DNA of 16,368 nucleotides. It comes from Proteobacteria bacterium HN_bin10. GTDB taxonomy: Bacteria; Pseudomonadota; Alphaproteobacteria; Caulobacterales; Aquidulcibacteraceae. Below are positions 1 through 6,982 of this stretch, piece after piece; position 1 is the first letter of the stretch; every line of letters begins with the position of its first letter. Made by a program: the position numbers and the translations under genes. A model generated the notes under the pieces. That model was given only the letters and a program-made list of their open reading frames with translations, ran no database searches and was not told the origin of the DNA. The stretch is taken from contig LWDN01000026.1 of assembly GCA_002083515.1 (NCBI GenBank), positions 1-16,368 of the forward strand, in the 5' to 3' direction.

Positions 1-5
1 GGCAT

Positions 6-41
6 AAAAAAACCTCCGTTCCCGCGTGAGGGAACCAGAGG
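6..41 (-). terminator. Intrinsic terminator, expression platform of the cobalamin riboswitch
   Basis: On the minus strand a GC-rich stem (bases 41-30 pairing with 23-13, with a small internal mismatch) is followed immediately by seven T residues (12-6). This is the layout of a rho-independent terminator. It lies about 65 nt downstream of the cobalamin aptamer on the same strand, so it is the likely switch element: ligand-bound aptamer favours termination and turns off a gene beginning left of the window. Confidence 0.8.
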
Positions 42-104
42 TCACATGCCAATCAGGCAGGAGAGCTCCTCCGTTACCACGCGGAGAAACAGTGCTGTGG
101 TCAT

Positions 105-277
105 CTCGGATAGGTCTCCTGGCTCGTGGGTTCAGAAGGATCGCTCTTCAACGCTTCCCCAACCCTTCCCCGATTCCTCATCGAGTGGGTGAACGAGGGG
201 GAGCTTCCCACTTACAGTGGCGGGACCGCGCCGGTTTTGCACCGGACTTCCCTGTTATGCCCTTCCGGGCATCCGAG
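105..277 (-). promoter_or_regulatory. Cobalamin (B12) riboswitch aptamer
   Basis: The minus strand carries the conserved blocks of the cobalamin aptamer in order. These are GGCATAACAGGGAAG-like sequence (262-247), TCCGGTGCAAAACCGG (246-231), the GCCACTGTAAGTGGGAAG region (222-205) and the 3' block GAGCCAGGAGACCT (125-112). The closing stem P1 can be drawn between CTCGGAT at 277-271 and ATCCGAG at 111-105. The class binds adenosylcobalamin or related corrinoids and represses B12 synthesis or uptake genes, or B12-independent isozymes. The regulated gene is outside the window, so its identity is unknown. A terminator follows at 41-6, indicating transcriptional control. The OsmC gene at 439-822 lies upstream on the same strand and is not under its control. 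Confidence 0.93.
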
Positions 278-300
278 TGAGTTCGTCACGAACCGGTGGA

Positions 301-330
301 TTCCTAACGCAGGCCGGTAGTCTCTGTCAA
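301..330 (-). promoter_or_regulatory. Putative promoter of the riboswitch transcript
   Basis: A perfect -35 hexamer TTGACA (330-325) is followed, after 17-18 bases, by a weak -10 (TTAGGA or TAGGAA, 307-301). A start near 295 would place the transcript just ahead of the P1 stem of the cobalamin aptamer. The position is right; the -10 match is poor. Confidence 0.4.
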
Positions 331-438
331 GTTGAAAGCGAGGGTCGAACCGGTTGCGGGCGGAAGCTGCCGAGCGAGATCTCACCGCTCGTGAGACCTA
401 TCGAGGATTAAATGGTGTGTCGTCCAAGATACGGTGCG

Positions 439-822
439 TCATCCTGAGCAAGGCATAAACCGCAGTGGGTGCGACAAGGTATTGCGCACCGGGCATGTTT
501 CTATTACCGCGAGTAGTTGGGATTGCTGCGCCTCGGAGAGGGCTCCGCCAAACTGCACACTGTACTCAAACACAGGCGTTCTTGGTTCTGCTCGGTTCAG
601 TGACACAGTGACGGACACGCAGGACAACGGGATGCCATGTTTGTCCGCAGCCATGCGCACAGTCATGTTCATACAGGTTGCCAGTGCAGCCTCCAAAAGT
701 TCATGAGGACGAAATCCACGATTGGCTCCGCCTTTGTCGAGCGTCGTATCCGACATCGAGCGCTGCGCACCATTCGTAAATTCCGTGTGATAGTTGGTCG
801 GTTGGCTGTCTGCTCGAATCAT
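439..822 (-). CDS. OsmC/Ohr family peroxiredoxin-like protein
   Basis: 127 aa, the usual length for this family. OsmC-type proteins are cytoplasmic dimeric thiol peroxidases that reduce organic hydroperoxides. The two family cysteines are visible: Cys50 in ALATCMNMTV and Cys110 in ETCPVRNTLSHPL, the typical resolving-cysteine context. The family block FRPHELLEAALA precedes Cys50. The ATG at 822 has a strong ribosome site, AGAGGAGATG, about 8 bases upstream. It is the last minus-strand gene before the cobalamin riboswitch. No clear attC-like repeat flanks it, although a lone GTTAGGT heptamer lies just upstream (852-846). The exact substrate cannot be read from the sequence. Confidence 0.9.
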   Translation of the reverse strand: MIRADSQPTNYHTEFTNGAQRSMSDTTLDKGGANRGFRPHELLEAALATCMNMTVRMAADKHGIPLSCVSVTVSLNRAEPRTPVFEYSVQFGGALSEAQQSQLLAVIETCPVRNTLSHPLRFMPCSG

Positions 823-907
823 GGATGATCATCTCCTCTCGCGAAACCTAACGTACCACCTTATTAACGTGACAATCAGGAGTGTCCCTGTGGACCTCGG
901 AGTGAAG

Positions 908-1588
908 CTACCTTTTCACGCACAACATTTGGTTGCCCCCTCGTTGAAGCTGATACTGAACCGTTTGTATCTGAGCCATGTAGCCCAACGCTTGCAGTTC
1001 TTCTATGAGCGGTCCCACATAGGGCGACGGCTGAAGCATCAGCGTCATCAAGGGGAACACACGAACCTCTCTGGCCACTCTCAGCATGTCGAGGATGGCC
1101 ATCCGGTGGAACTCGTAGGTGAAATGATCCGAGTAGAGAAACAGGAAATGCGAGCAGAGGGCTAAATTAAACTGGTCGTTCCGAAAACCAAGCTGCGGCA
1201 ACTCACCAGCTACATAGCGCCCGGCCGTTTTCCCAGCTTCGTAGTCAGCAATGAATCGAGCCAACACGTTGATCCGGTTTTGACGCAGGTGTTCGGGCGA
1301 ACGGTGATACGTCCATACCCAATCATCGGGTGTGGCCTTGACCTGCTCAATGATGGCGTCCACCACCGCATAAAACCTCCATTCGATGTCGTCCGCGCTG
1401 AATCTGAATAAGGGGTCGATCGACACGACGCGCTTGCCCAGGGCATGCATCTCCGCATTGAAACTCGCCGGGCCATCGCCGACTCCGATGATGTTCCGGG
1501 CAAGATCGCTCTCCGACAACGCGAACATCTGTCGGTATTCATCCAGTGATCTCCCAAACGGAACCACCTTGTTGAGTTGCATGGCCAT
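908..1588 (-). CDS. SAM-dependent methyltransferase (class I-like)
   Basis: 226 aa. The N-terminal half has a Rossmann-type SAM-binding pattern: a glycine-rich motif I, IIGVGDGPASF (about residues 33-43), and an acidic residue ending strand 2 in VVSIDPLF (Asp59 region). A later stretch, FNLALCSHFLFLYSD, resembles the motif IV region seen in uncharacterised methyltransferases. The methyl acceptor is unknown. The start at 1588 is preceded by AGGAAAGAACCC, an acceptable ribosome site; a second ATG lies two codons downstream. A degenerate attC-like repeat (1605-1692) separates it from the NUDIX gene upstream, so it may be its own cassette. Confidence 0.75.
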   Translation of the reverse strand: MAMQLNKVVPFGRSLDEYRQMFALSESDLARNIIGVGDGPASFNAEMHALGKRVVSIDPLFRFSADDIEWRFYAVVDAIIEQVKATPDDWVWTYHRSPEHLRQNRINVLARFIADYEAGKTAGRYVAGELPQLGFRNDQFNLALCSHFLFLYSDHFTYEFHRMAILDMLRVAREVRVFPLMTLMLQPSPYVGPLIEELQALGYMAQIQTVQYQLQRGGNQMLCVKR

Positions 1589-1604
1589 GGGTTCTTTCCT
1601 GGTA

Positions 1605-1692
1605 GCCTAATCACTCGCATGGCCAACCCGGCGCATAAGTGGCGCGACCACGGGGCACTATTTTTCAGCCCAGCTCGATGTGCTCGTTACGT
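1605..1692 (-). repeat. Degenerate attC-like site after the NUDIX gene
   Basis: Read in gene direction, ACGTAAC (1692-1686) contains the TAA stop of the NUDIX gene, as in the better sites of this window. About 80 bases later comes GATTAGGC (1612-1605), one step from GTTAGGC. Complementarity between the arms is only partial, so this is supported mainly by position and end boxes. Confidence 0.35.
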
Positions 1693-2184
1693 GGGTCGTG
1701 TATTCAGCGCACGCCAATCTTTCACAAGTGCCTGCGTGATGATCAAAGGGCCAAAATCATATTCGGCGAGCTCTGCGGGCAACAAGTGTTTGAGTTCAAC
1801 CAACTCATGGTTGACAGCCAATGTTCCCGATGCGACGACTTCATAGGCAAGGATGAGCTGGTTCTTCTCGATGAAGGCGTAGTTGCCGATAGGCCGTGTG
1901 ACCTGGCCTGTTACGCCCAACTCTTCCAAAACCTCTCGAACCACGGCTTGTTCAGGTGTTTCACTACGTTCAAGATAGCCTGTCATCACCGAGAACAGAC
2001 CGCTGGGCCACCCGGCATGTCGTGCGATGACATAGCGGTCATGAAACAAGACCAACGCGGCGACAACGGGGACGGGGTTGTCCCAATACACGAAGCCGCA
2101 GGTCTCGTGTTGGCAAGCCAGCCGCGTCACACCATCAACGGACTTGAATTCAAGCGTGCTTCTGCATTGAGGGCAATAGGTCAT
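1687..2184 (-). CDS. NUDIX hydrolase with N-terminal zinc ribbon
   Basis: 165 aa from ATG 2184; a GTG six codons earlier is possible. Residues 4-29 form a zinc ribbon with Cys4, Cys7, Cys24 and Cys29. The NUDIX box is complete: Gly69-x5-Glu75-x7-Arg83-Glu84-x2-Glu87-Glu88-x-Gly90. NUDIX enzymes cleave nucleoside diphosphates linked to another group, using Mg2+ held by the box glutamates. The ribbon-plus-NUDIX layout recalls NudC NADH pyrophosphatases, but the NudC SQPWPFP signature after the box is absent, so the substrate is open. Its TAA stop falls in a degenerate attC-like box. A short hairpin and a direct repeat lie in its upstream region. Confidence 0.88.
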   Translation of the reverse strand: MTYCPQCRSTLEFKSVDGVTRLACQHETCGFVYWDNPVPVVAALVLFHDRYVIARHAGWPSGLFSVMTGYLERSETPEQAVVREVLEELGVTGQVTRPIGNYAFIEKNQLILAYEVVASGTLAVNHELVELKHLLPAELAEYDFGPLIITQALVKDWRALNTRPT

Positions 2185-2206
2185 CTGCTCAGTCTTATAC
2201 ACACCG

Positions 2207-2268
2207 TCATGCTAAGAAGGGACGTGATAGCGACCGTCCCCCTTCCTTGTAATCCCTATCATGCTAAG
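2207..2268. repeat. Direct repeat and small hairpin upstream of the NUDIX gene
   Basis: TCATGCTAAG occurs at 2207-2216 and again at 2259-2268. Between them GGGACG (2219-2224) pairs with CGTCCC (2235-2240) across a 10-base loop, with possible extension by AA/TT. The element is in the leader of the NUDIX gene and could be a regulatory hairpin or operator. No T-run follows it on either strand, so it is not a convincing terminator. Confidence 0.35.
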
Positions 2269-2375
2269 GCCACAAATCAGAAGAGACAGGCTGAAGCAGG
2301 TAACGACATCCGCCTACCACTGTTTAGGTTGAGCCACGCCGATGCAACGGAAGCTGACCTTCGACATCTTCCCGA

Positions 2376-2449
2376 GCTCATGCCTCAGCTCGATCGACGC
2401 CCAACGGCGCCGCGCTTTTGCGGCGTCCCGCTTGAACGACAGGTTATGA
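2376..2449 (-). repeat. attC-like site after the small membrane protein gene
   Basis: In gene direction: TCATAAC (2449-2443), then CTGTCGTTCAAGCGGGACG, a hairpin core rich in GCCGC/GCGGC, and GAGCTGAGGCATGAGC at the far end (2391-2376). The left part closely resembles the R''-L'' half of known attC sites. The crossover box, expected as GTTRRRY, reads GCATGAG and so has lost GTT. The membrane protein frame runs into this site. Confidence 0.6.
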
Positions 2450-2840
2450 GGCACCACCAACAATAGCCTCCCCATGCGAACGCTATGAATTCCACTGCGG
2501 CAAGCAGAACCGCCGAAACAAAAAATGTCTGAGAACCGATACCTCGCACATTCGAATACAAATCCGGAGTATCGAGCGCAAAATGGAAAAGCAAACCAAA
2601 GATAAGCGCCCCGAGCATACTCAACGCAAATATGGCAATGCCAGAATGAATTCTGCCGCAAATGAGCAGTACCACTGCCAGAAGAGGTGAAACGAAGACC
2701 ACGGCCACGATGAACAGACTCTGCGCCAGGGTGTTGGGAACCGCAGCGTAGTCATGACTCCAACCGTGGTATCCACTCACAAGGGCGTGTACCAAAACGA
2801 TGGCATAGATAACGCTATTGGGTGGCACAACTATCACCAT
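2385..2840 (-). CDS. Small integral membrane protein, unknown function
   Basis: 151 aa from ATG 2840; GTG starts a few codons later are also possible. Four hydrophobic segments are visible at about residues 8-24, 40-62, 66-88 and 105-125, separated by short polar loops. Motifs include SGYHGWSHDYAAVPN after helix 1 and HFALDTPDLYSNV before helix 4. I recognise no named family. The start overlaps the last 26 bases of the DCC-family gene in another frame, so translation is probably coupled. The last ~22 residues (ITCRSSGTPQKRGAVGRRSS) are encoded by the attC-like repeat, so they are a cassette-derived tail rather than part of the fold. Confidence 0.7.
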   Translation of the reverse strand: MVIVVPPNSVIYAIVLVHALVSGYHGWSHDYAAVPNTLAQSLFIVAVVFVSPLLAVVLLICGRIHSGIAIFALSMLGALIFGLLFHFALDTPDLYSNVRGIGSQTFFVSAVLLAAVEFIAFAWGGYCWWCLITCRSSGTPQKRGAVGRRSS

Positions 2841-3135
2841 TGCAGCCGGGCTTCTGGCTGGCCACCTTCCTAAATACGAATGGCAATCTCATGAGCAGCG
2901 CCATTGGCCAATAGGCCGGAATGTTCTGACACACAACTTGAGTGGCGTATGCCCCAGAGAATATCTTGGCTTTCTGATTGTCGACGACATGGATGTCGCC
3001 GATGTCAGGGGTTCCCATTGGCGACGGCTGCGTTGTGCGTTCAAATCGACCGAGCCAATCCAAGCGACGATTCCATTGTGCCAATCTGGCACAGTCCTGA
3101 CAGCGGCTATTGTAGTGAAGAGTGTACCGATTCAT
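2815..3135 (-). CDS. DCC-family (DUF393) thiol-disulfide oxidoreductase-like protein
   Basis: 106 aa. The N-terminus HYNSRCQDC (Cys12-x2-Cys15) matches the position of the DxxCxxC site of the DCC/DUF393 family, with the leading Asp-Gly replaced by Asn-Ser. Downstream, IFSGAYATQVVCQNIPAYWP and RLPFVFRKVAS match the family's C-terminal half, and the protein ends with a GCNGDSC cysteine pair. The family is annotated as predicted thioredoxin-like oxidoreductases; biochemical roles are poorly known. The ATG at 3135 has GAGG five bases upstream, inside the decayed end box of the preceding attC-like site. It shares its cassette with the overlapping membrane protein gene. Confidence 0.72.
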   Translation of the reverse strand: MNRYTLHYNSRCQDCARLAQWNRRLDWLGRFERTTQPSPMGTPDIGDIHVVDNQKAKIFSGAYATQVVCQNIPAYWPMALLMRLPFVFRKVASQKPGCNGDSCATQ

Positions 3136-3138
3136 ATT

Positions 3139-3200
3139 GCCTCATCACGTTCAGCCGTGCGTACAGGCCGGAGCGCATCAGCTGGAACATGGGGTTAGGC
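3139..3200 (-). repeat. attC-like site (62 nt)
   Basis: In gene direction it starts with GCCTAAC (3200-3194), which contains the TAA stop of the upstream membrane gene. It ends with GATGAGGC (3146-3139). The arms pair imperfectly: GCCTAACCCCATGTTCCAGC against the complement of GCCTCATCACGTTCAGCC. A GC-rich core lies between them. The first box is canonical; the crossover box lacks GTT. Confidence 0.75.
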
Positions 3201-3671
3201 GGCGCGTTCACGCGCAAGACTCGCCAAGTGCTCGCCAATGCGCCAAAACATTGCTAGGTTCAACGCCTCAATTGCAACCGTGGAACTCCAACCCCGAAAC
3301 TCCGGACTCGAACCTACCAGCACGGCTTCGAGGAGCGGTGTGACCCCAAGCATCACTGCGACGAACTTCCAGCCCACCGTCACCGACAATGGGAAGTACC
3401 GGTGTAGGAACTGCTTGCCCTTACTACCATCATTGCGAAGATACAGGTACATCAGACCTGTGACTGTGATGGCAAGAGTGATCCAGGATCCAGCGAAAGA
3501 CCACGGACTAATGATCGGGGTGGGTGTGGTGGCAATAGCGGTGAGCTGCAGCCAGTCGAACACCATGATGGCCAGAAAATATCTGAACGTCGCCGCTTCC
3601 GATAGGTCATCAGCGCGAAGGTGTTCGCGCACGAACGGCGTGCTCCAGAGGTAACGGTGATCAACTGGCAC
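3195..3671 (-). CDS. Four-helix integral membrane protein, unknown
   Basis: 158 aa from GTG 3671, chosen because GGGGGGAG lies six bases upstream; a TTG start at 3710 without a good ribosome site would add 13 residues. Four hydrophobic segments are seen at about residues 30-50, 58-76, 92-115 and 128-145. A short soluble N-terminus (VDHRYLWSTPFVREHLRADD) precedes the first. I recognise no family. The TAA stop lies inside the canonical GCCTAAC box of the following attC-like site, which is typical for a cassette gene. 175 bases separate it from the DUF3995 gene upstream; no convincing gene lies there. Confidence 0.7.
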   Translation of the reverse strand: MPVDHRYLWSTPFVREHLRADDLSEAATFRYFLAIMVFDWLQLTAIATTPTPIISPWSFAGSWITLAITVTGLMYLYLRNDGSKGKQFLHRYFPLSVTVGWKFVAVMLGVTPLLEAVLVGSSPEFRGWSSTVAIEALNLAMFWRIGEHLASLARERAA

Positions 3672-3846
3672 GTATCTCCCCCCGTCGAGAGTGTGAGTTG
3701 CCCACCTCAATTCCGACGCACAAAATAAAGTGCGGTAACGCCGGAGTCAGTTCTAAACTTCGCACCGTACCGCCGCCCTCTGACCACGCCACTGACGTCA
3801 CAGCAAAAGCAACCGACCCGGGCTGCCTGAGTGCGTGAGCACCATG

Positions 3847-4281
3847 TCAGCCAGGTCCGACGAACCCGATAACAGCAGACCCGATGGCCAAGGCCAGGCA
3901 CAGCGGTGAGTACAGGACGGTATCCAGACGCGCAAAACGGGTATCGCGAATACGTTTAAAGAACCCAACCAGCCGGAAGTCTCCAATCGCGCGCAGCAGC
4001 AAGACCACCGCTAATCCACGGGTCAGCCACGCAAGTACCGTCTTAGACAACGGTAGCGCGAGTATCCCGGCTGTACCGGCAATCACCACGGCACACAGGG
4101 CCAGACCGATCGCGACCACGAACGTTGCCAAGGCAGATGGTTGAAACACTATCTTGCCGTCAATTTCTGGAATGGCCGCAAGCTGCCCGACCCCACCGCC
4201 AAAGAGCCAATAGATATGCACAAGCGAGAGGCAAGCGAACACGGCAATGAGTGCCCCAGCAATGATGGCATTCAGAGCCAC
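3847..4281 (-). CDS. DUF3995 family membrane protein
   Basis: 144 aa with four predicted transmembrane helices (about residues 3-26, 47-72, 74-98 and 118-142). The loop GDFRLVGFFKRIRDTRFARLDTVLYSPLC is the conserved block of DUF3995 proteins, small inner-membrane proteins of unknown function. The start is GTG 4281 with a near-consensus AAGGAGG seven bases upstream. The gene overlaps the end of the methyltransferase-like gene by 10 bases (GTGGCTCTGA), so the two are almost certainly translationally coupled. Confidence 0.82.
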   Translation of the reverse strand: MALNAIIAGALIAVFACLSLVHIYWLFGGGVGQLAAIPEIDGKIVFQPSALATFVVAIGLALCAVVIAGTAGILALPLSKTVLAWLTRGLAVVLLLRAIGDFRLVGFFKRIRDTRFARLDTVLYSPLCLALAIGSAVIGFVGPG

Positions 4282-4715
4282 CGACGAACCTCCTTGGAAT
4301 AGGTAAGGTATCGCGGGCCAAATGACTCACGCAACATACGCTCCTCACGGGGAATATGAAAGAAGTTGAGGAACAGGAATGTCATAGCTGTGGCCGCGTA
4401 GAAGGGCCATGTGCCAACCCACAAAGCCAGACCCACTAGAAAAGTCATCACGCCCACGTACATGGGATTGCGCGAGCATCGAAACGGGCCATCGCAGACG
4501 AGCTGCGAGGACTGCTTGCCAACAAACAAGGTGGTGTTTCGGGATCTGAAGAGGATCCGTGCCCCCATCATGCACGAAAAGCCCAGTACAACGAGTCCAC
4601 CGCCCAACACAGGGACACTCACGATGAACTGCCAAGGACCCAGCAACGCATGAACAAGCCAGGCTGAGAGCACGACGAGCAGGGTCACGACTGGAGGTTG
4701 ACAGATTACCGGCAC
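4272..4715 (-). CDS. Isoprenylcysteine carboxyl methyltransferase-like membrane protein
   Basis: 147 aa. The C-terminal half carries the signature of the ICMT/PEMT-type methyltransferase family. This is GPFRCSRNPMYVGVM (about residues 77-91), the substrate and cofactor region, then the closing block IPREERMLRESFGPRYLTYS with a terminal RRWL. N-terminal hydrophobic segments cover residues 8-28 and 33-50, and a further one lies at about 92-120. Bacterial members are inner-membrane proteins, mostly of unknown methyl acceptor. The start is GTG 4715 with TTGAGGAG seven bases upstream. It lies 29 bases after the SRPBCC gene and overlaps the DUF3995 gene, giving a three-gene unit that begins just after an attC-like site. 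Confidence 0.85.
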   Translation of the reverse strand: MPVICQPPVVTLLVVLSAWLVHALLGPWQFIVSVPVLGGGLVVLGFSCMMGARILFRSRNTTLFVGKQSSQLVCDGPFRCSRNPMYVGVMTFLVGLALWVGTWPFYAATAMTFLFLNFFHIPREERMLRESFGPRYLTYSKEVRRWL

Positions 4716-4744
4716 AGAGACTCCTCAATACCTGACGCCCTAGG

Positions 4745-5218
4745 TCACGGGTCCCCAATTAGTCGTCTTTCGCGCAAGAGATGAAGCGTCTCAGCGCGTG
4801 CTTTGAGTGCACGATTCATCGCCACGAAGCCCACCTGAGTGCCGGTCCTCATCGCACCGCGCATGAGGATCGGGACGAGGATACCCGAGAAGCACTCTTC
4901 GTGAATGAACCGGCAGGAGTGCGCAGCGGACTCAGTGAGTCTGAAGGCATGCTCGCCGGCAAAGAGCCGCTCCATCATGACCGTGCCGCACCAGCGGAAT
5001 TCTCGCTCTGGCACACACGCTAGGATTTCCGGCGTGAACGACATCATGTGGCCGCCCTCGGGCTGGACCGTGACCTGCAGTCTACCCCCAGGTTCCGCGC
5101 TGCCTTCGAGAGACCGAACGAAAGGATTCCAGTCGGAGTATGCGGGGAAATCCATCAGAACGGCCCACACCCGACTCGCGGATGCCTCGATGTCGATGGA
5201 CGTACTGATGTGGCACAT
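4745..5218 (-). CDS. SRPBCC (START-like) domain protein
   Basis: 157 aa covering one SRPBCC domain. The N-terminus ISTSIDIEASASRVWAVLMD with the following FPAYSDWNPFV is the classic opening of this ligand-binding helix-grip fold. The middle contains alternating strand patterns, including EFRWCGTVMMERLFAGEHAF, and the C-terminus is the long amphipathic helix. Such proteins bind hydrophobic ligands or act in polyketide or lipid chemistry; the ligand is unknown here. The ATG at 5218 lies only 8 bases after the intact GTTAGGC box of the upstream attC-like site, the usual start position of a cassette gene. No strong ribosome site is seen. Confidence 0.85.
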   Translation of the reverse strand: MCHISTSIDIEASASRVWAVLMDFPAYSDWNPFVRSLEGSAEPGGRLQVTVQPEGGHMMSFTPEILACVPEREFRWCGTVMMERLFAGEHAFRLTESAAHSCRFIHEECFSGILVPILMRGAMRTGTQVGFVAMNRALKARAETLHLLRERRLIGDP

Positions 5219-5226
5219 TGGGTGAG

Positions 5227-5302
5227 GCCTAACATTGAGTCTGCTGCAGATACCCCGCGCGACAGCGCACGGGCAACTACGCAGCTGATTGAATGGCGAG
5301 TC
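5227..5302 (-). repeat. attC-like site with intact crossover box
   Basis: In gene direction the site ends in a canonical GTTAGGC (5233-5227), 8 bases before the SRPBCC start. The other end box reads GACTCGC (5302-5296) instead of RYYYAAC. The arms match well: CATTCAATCAGCTGCGTAG in the left arm against the complement of CATTGAGTCTGCTGCAGA. This is the reverse of most sites in the window, where the first box is intact and the second decayed. Confidence 0.65.
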
Positions 5303-5323
5303 TAAGAGGAACTCCGATCTATA

Positions 5324-5590
5324 TCAAGGCCAGATGCCGTTTGACAGTCTGAGAGAGACCACGACTCTCACTGGAAAGTATGTCTTTCGTGGTTCGCTCC
5401 AGACACAGGCGGGAAGACAACGGCTTCGCGCTTCCTGCTTCTCGATTGTCGACTCACGATTAACGGTCACGTACCCCCTTCCTACACCCCTGTCTGCGAG
5501 TATGCCGTGAGCGAAATGGAGGATGTTCAGGAACGCGTCGGCCAGGATGGGGCAATGCACGATTGCACGGCCCTCGCAGATCAGCTTCAA
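5324..5590 (-). CDS. Doubtful small ORF, hypothetical
   Basis: 88 aa from a TTG codon. I recognise no family and no motif. The N-terminal part (residues 10-35, VHCPILADAFLNILHFAHGI) has helix-like amphipathic character. The C-terminal half is rich in Arg and Ser and looks like translated non-coding sequence. There is no clear ribosome site. It fills the space between the hypothetical gene at 5599-6075 and the attC-like site at 5227-5302, the position where a gene or a gene remnant would be expected. Confidence 0.22.
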   Translation of the reverse strand: MKLICEGRAIVHCPILADAFLNILHFAHGILADRGVGRGYVTVNRESTIEKQEARSRCLPACVWSEPRKTYFPVRVVVSLRLSNGIWP

Positions 5591-5598
5591 CAGCAGGG

Positions 5599-6075
5599 TT
5601 AACCTTCTGTTCGATGTGAGGTTTGAATTCGCTTCAAGGCGGAAATTGCTTTTTGAGCATACATGACGGCACCATCATTGTGAATGGACTTATGGAACGC
5701 CATCCAATCTTCTAGGGCTGAAAATAAATTCACTTTTTGATTAAGCGTGGCGGGTGCAGTATGACTTCCTATAGTGATAGGGACCAAGAGAAGCAGGTGG
5801 CTGGACTCATCCACCGATATTTGGCCACTCTTAATAAGGCTGTTAATAGTGGGCAGTATGTCGTTCGGAGACATATTCGTGAAATCATACGGAGTACCAC
5901 CCACAGGTTCTTTTGCTGCGCGGTCCCGTGCGGCCTGCGAGATGGTAGCCTTGTCGGCAATACGTGTTGTCGACGCGGCAAACATTACCGTGTCATCGGC
6001 AAAACTTTTCCGGTGCTGCGATGGATTACCTATCAACAATGGAGCCGTATAGGCGCTGGTTGGTTGAATTCCCAT
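5599..6075 (-). CDS. Hypothetical protein with YDFTNMSP motif
   Basis: 158 aa from ATG 6075, chosen because GGAG lies seven bases upstream; an in-frame start at 6111 would add 12 residues. The first ~70 residues are polar and probably disordered, including SQAARDRAAKEPVGGTP. Next comes YDFTNMSPNDILPTINSLIK and SGQISVDESSHLLLLVPI, then a helical C-terminus. I have an impression of similar YDFTNMSP-type short proteins in other Proteobacteria, but no function is known to me. No signal peptide or membrane helix is visible. Coding character is supported by length, ribosome site and the ordered motif block. Confidence 0.6.
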   Translation of the reverse strand: MGIQPTSAYTAPLLIGNPSQHRKSFADDTVMFAASTTRIADKATISQAARDRAAKEPVGGTPYDFTNMSPNDILPTINSLIKSGQISVDESSHLLLLVPITIGSHTAPATLNQKVNLFSALEDWMAFHKSIHNDGAVMYAQKAISALKRIQTSHRTEG

Positions 6076-6111
6076 GTGATGCTCCATACATGATGTTGGC
6101 CACACTCTCAC

Positions 6112-6618
6112 ATTTGAGCAATTACCATGCCCTATTCGTGTCCCACCAGTACGGTATAAAGGAGGCTAACGACGAGTACGCCAATTCACCTCAGAGTCGA
6201 GTCAACTACTTTCTGTCCGGATCATACACCACGACAACCGTGACCAATCTTCCGTAACTATTGCTACTTCCATGCATTGCGACGGTGACACCATTTATCA
6301 TGGGTTCGCATGACATTGAATGGAGAAGGAACTTTCACTTACTTCTTTGGGCAATATCCTGGGCGTTCCGAGACTACGCGTTGCGTAAGTGGAAGAAGTG
6401 ATCGGCGAGCAATGATCTTTGACGTAAACGGCGAAAACTACGTTGGGAAACCGTTTCAGCGAACTGTCTTGGTGGGGTGGTCAGGACGCAGCTACTGATC
6501 GGGCTCCACCGCCATCTCGTGGCCTTCTTCAATCACCGTAACGATGAGGGGATCTCCACTAGCAGAACATTTGCCGAGCGAGGTTAAGTGCGGACCGGCA
6601 CTACTGCAGAATGGTCAA
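6112..6618. other. About 500 bases without a confident gene
   Basis: No minus-strand reading frame of useful length is present. Plus-strand frames exist (to 6257 and 6310-6498), but they have no good ribosome site with a start codon. A consensus-like AAGGAGG at 6162-6168 on the plus strand is not followed by a start codon within 20 bases. A minus-strand -10-like TATGAT (near 6223) could belong to a promoter for the gene at 5599-6075. A 40-residue open stretch ends at a minus-strand TAG near 6496. The region is probably eroded coding DNA. Confidence 0.4.
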
Positions 6619-6923
6619 TCATCCTACTTCCTTCCCCGCCACCTTTTCACCCTTCAGGCACTTCTTCAAGATGTCGCGCCTCAAAAGCAGAATGCCACTC
6701 CAGTTCAAAACTCTTCTTCCCTTTCTCGTCGATTCCGAGGTTGAACGTGCCCTCCATGCCTGCCAGCACTGCCGTCGATAGTAGGAATCGGAAACTGGAC
6801 TTGATCCGACCATCCAACTGCGCTGGAACAGAATGCTGTCACCATGGCGTGAGGATCGTTGCTTTGTATCAACGTAACCTTGACCTGCAGTCGCTCCTTG
6901 GGATTACCAGATGGTGAGAACAT
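6619..6923 (-). pseudogene. Truncated, frameshifted copy of the adjacent secreted-protein gene
   Basis: Three minus-strand frames read in succession give a protein similar to the last ~90 residues of the gene at 6983-7660. Frame one gives NPKERLQVKVTLIQSND and FPIPTI, versus QPKELSVQTKVTLKQSD and FAVPTI. After a frameshift near 6770, AVLAGMEG then ELEWHSAFEARHLEE matches AAMEGMED and TIDWHDGVQARQKLQQ. A second shift near 6660 gives the final KCLKG, matching the QQCMK end. No N-terminal half precedes it, because the intact gene ends only 60 bases upstream. It is a partial tandem duplicate, or a separate family member that lost its 5' half. Confidence 0.8.
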
Positions 6924-6982
6924 CTGGGCAAACTCTCACACGCTTTCAGCAAATGCTTCTTTATAGAGTGTTCAGGAAGCCA

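Noticed and set aside
26..411. Plus-strand open frames at the left edge
   Set aside because: They overlie a cobalamin riboswitch on the minus strand and have no protein-like features.
846..908. Lone GTTAGGT heptamer between the OsmC and methyltransferase genes
   Set aside because: It fits the crossover consensus, but no partner box or pairing arms could be found around the methyltransferase stop.
1639..2466. 275-codon plus-strand open frame across the NUDIX gene
   Set aside because: It is antisense to a gene with a complete NUDIX box and zinc ribbon, and its translation has no recognisable motif.
3729..3853. Possible attC-like site after the DUF3995 gene (minus-strand GTTACCG near 3739-3733)
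   Set aside because: The expected first box is only GGCTGAC and the arms do not pair convincingly.
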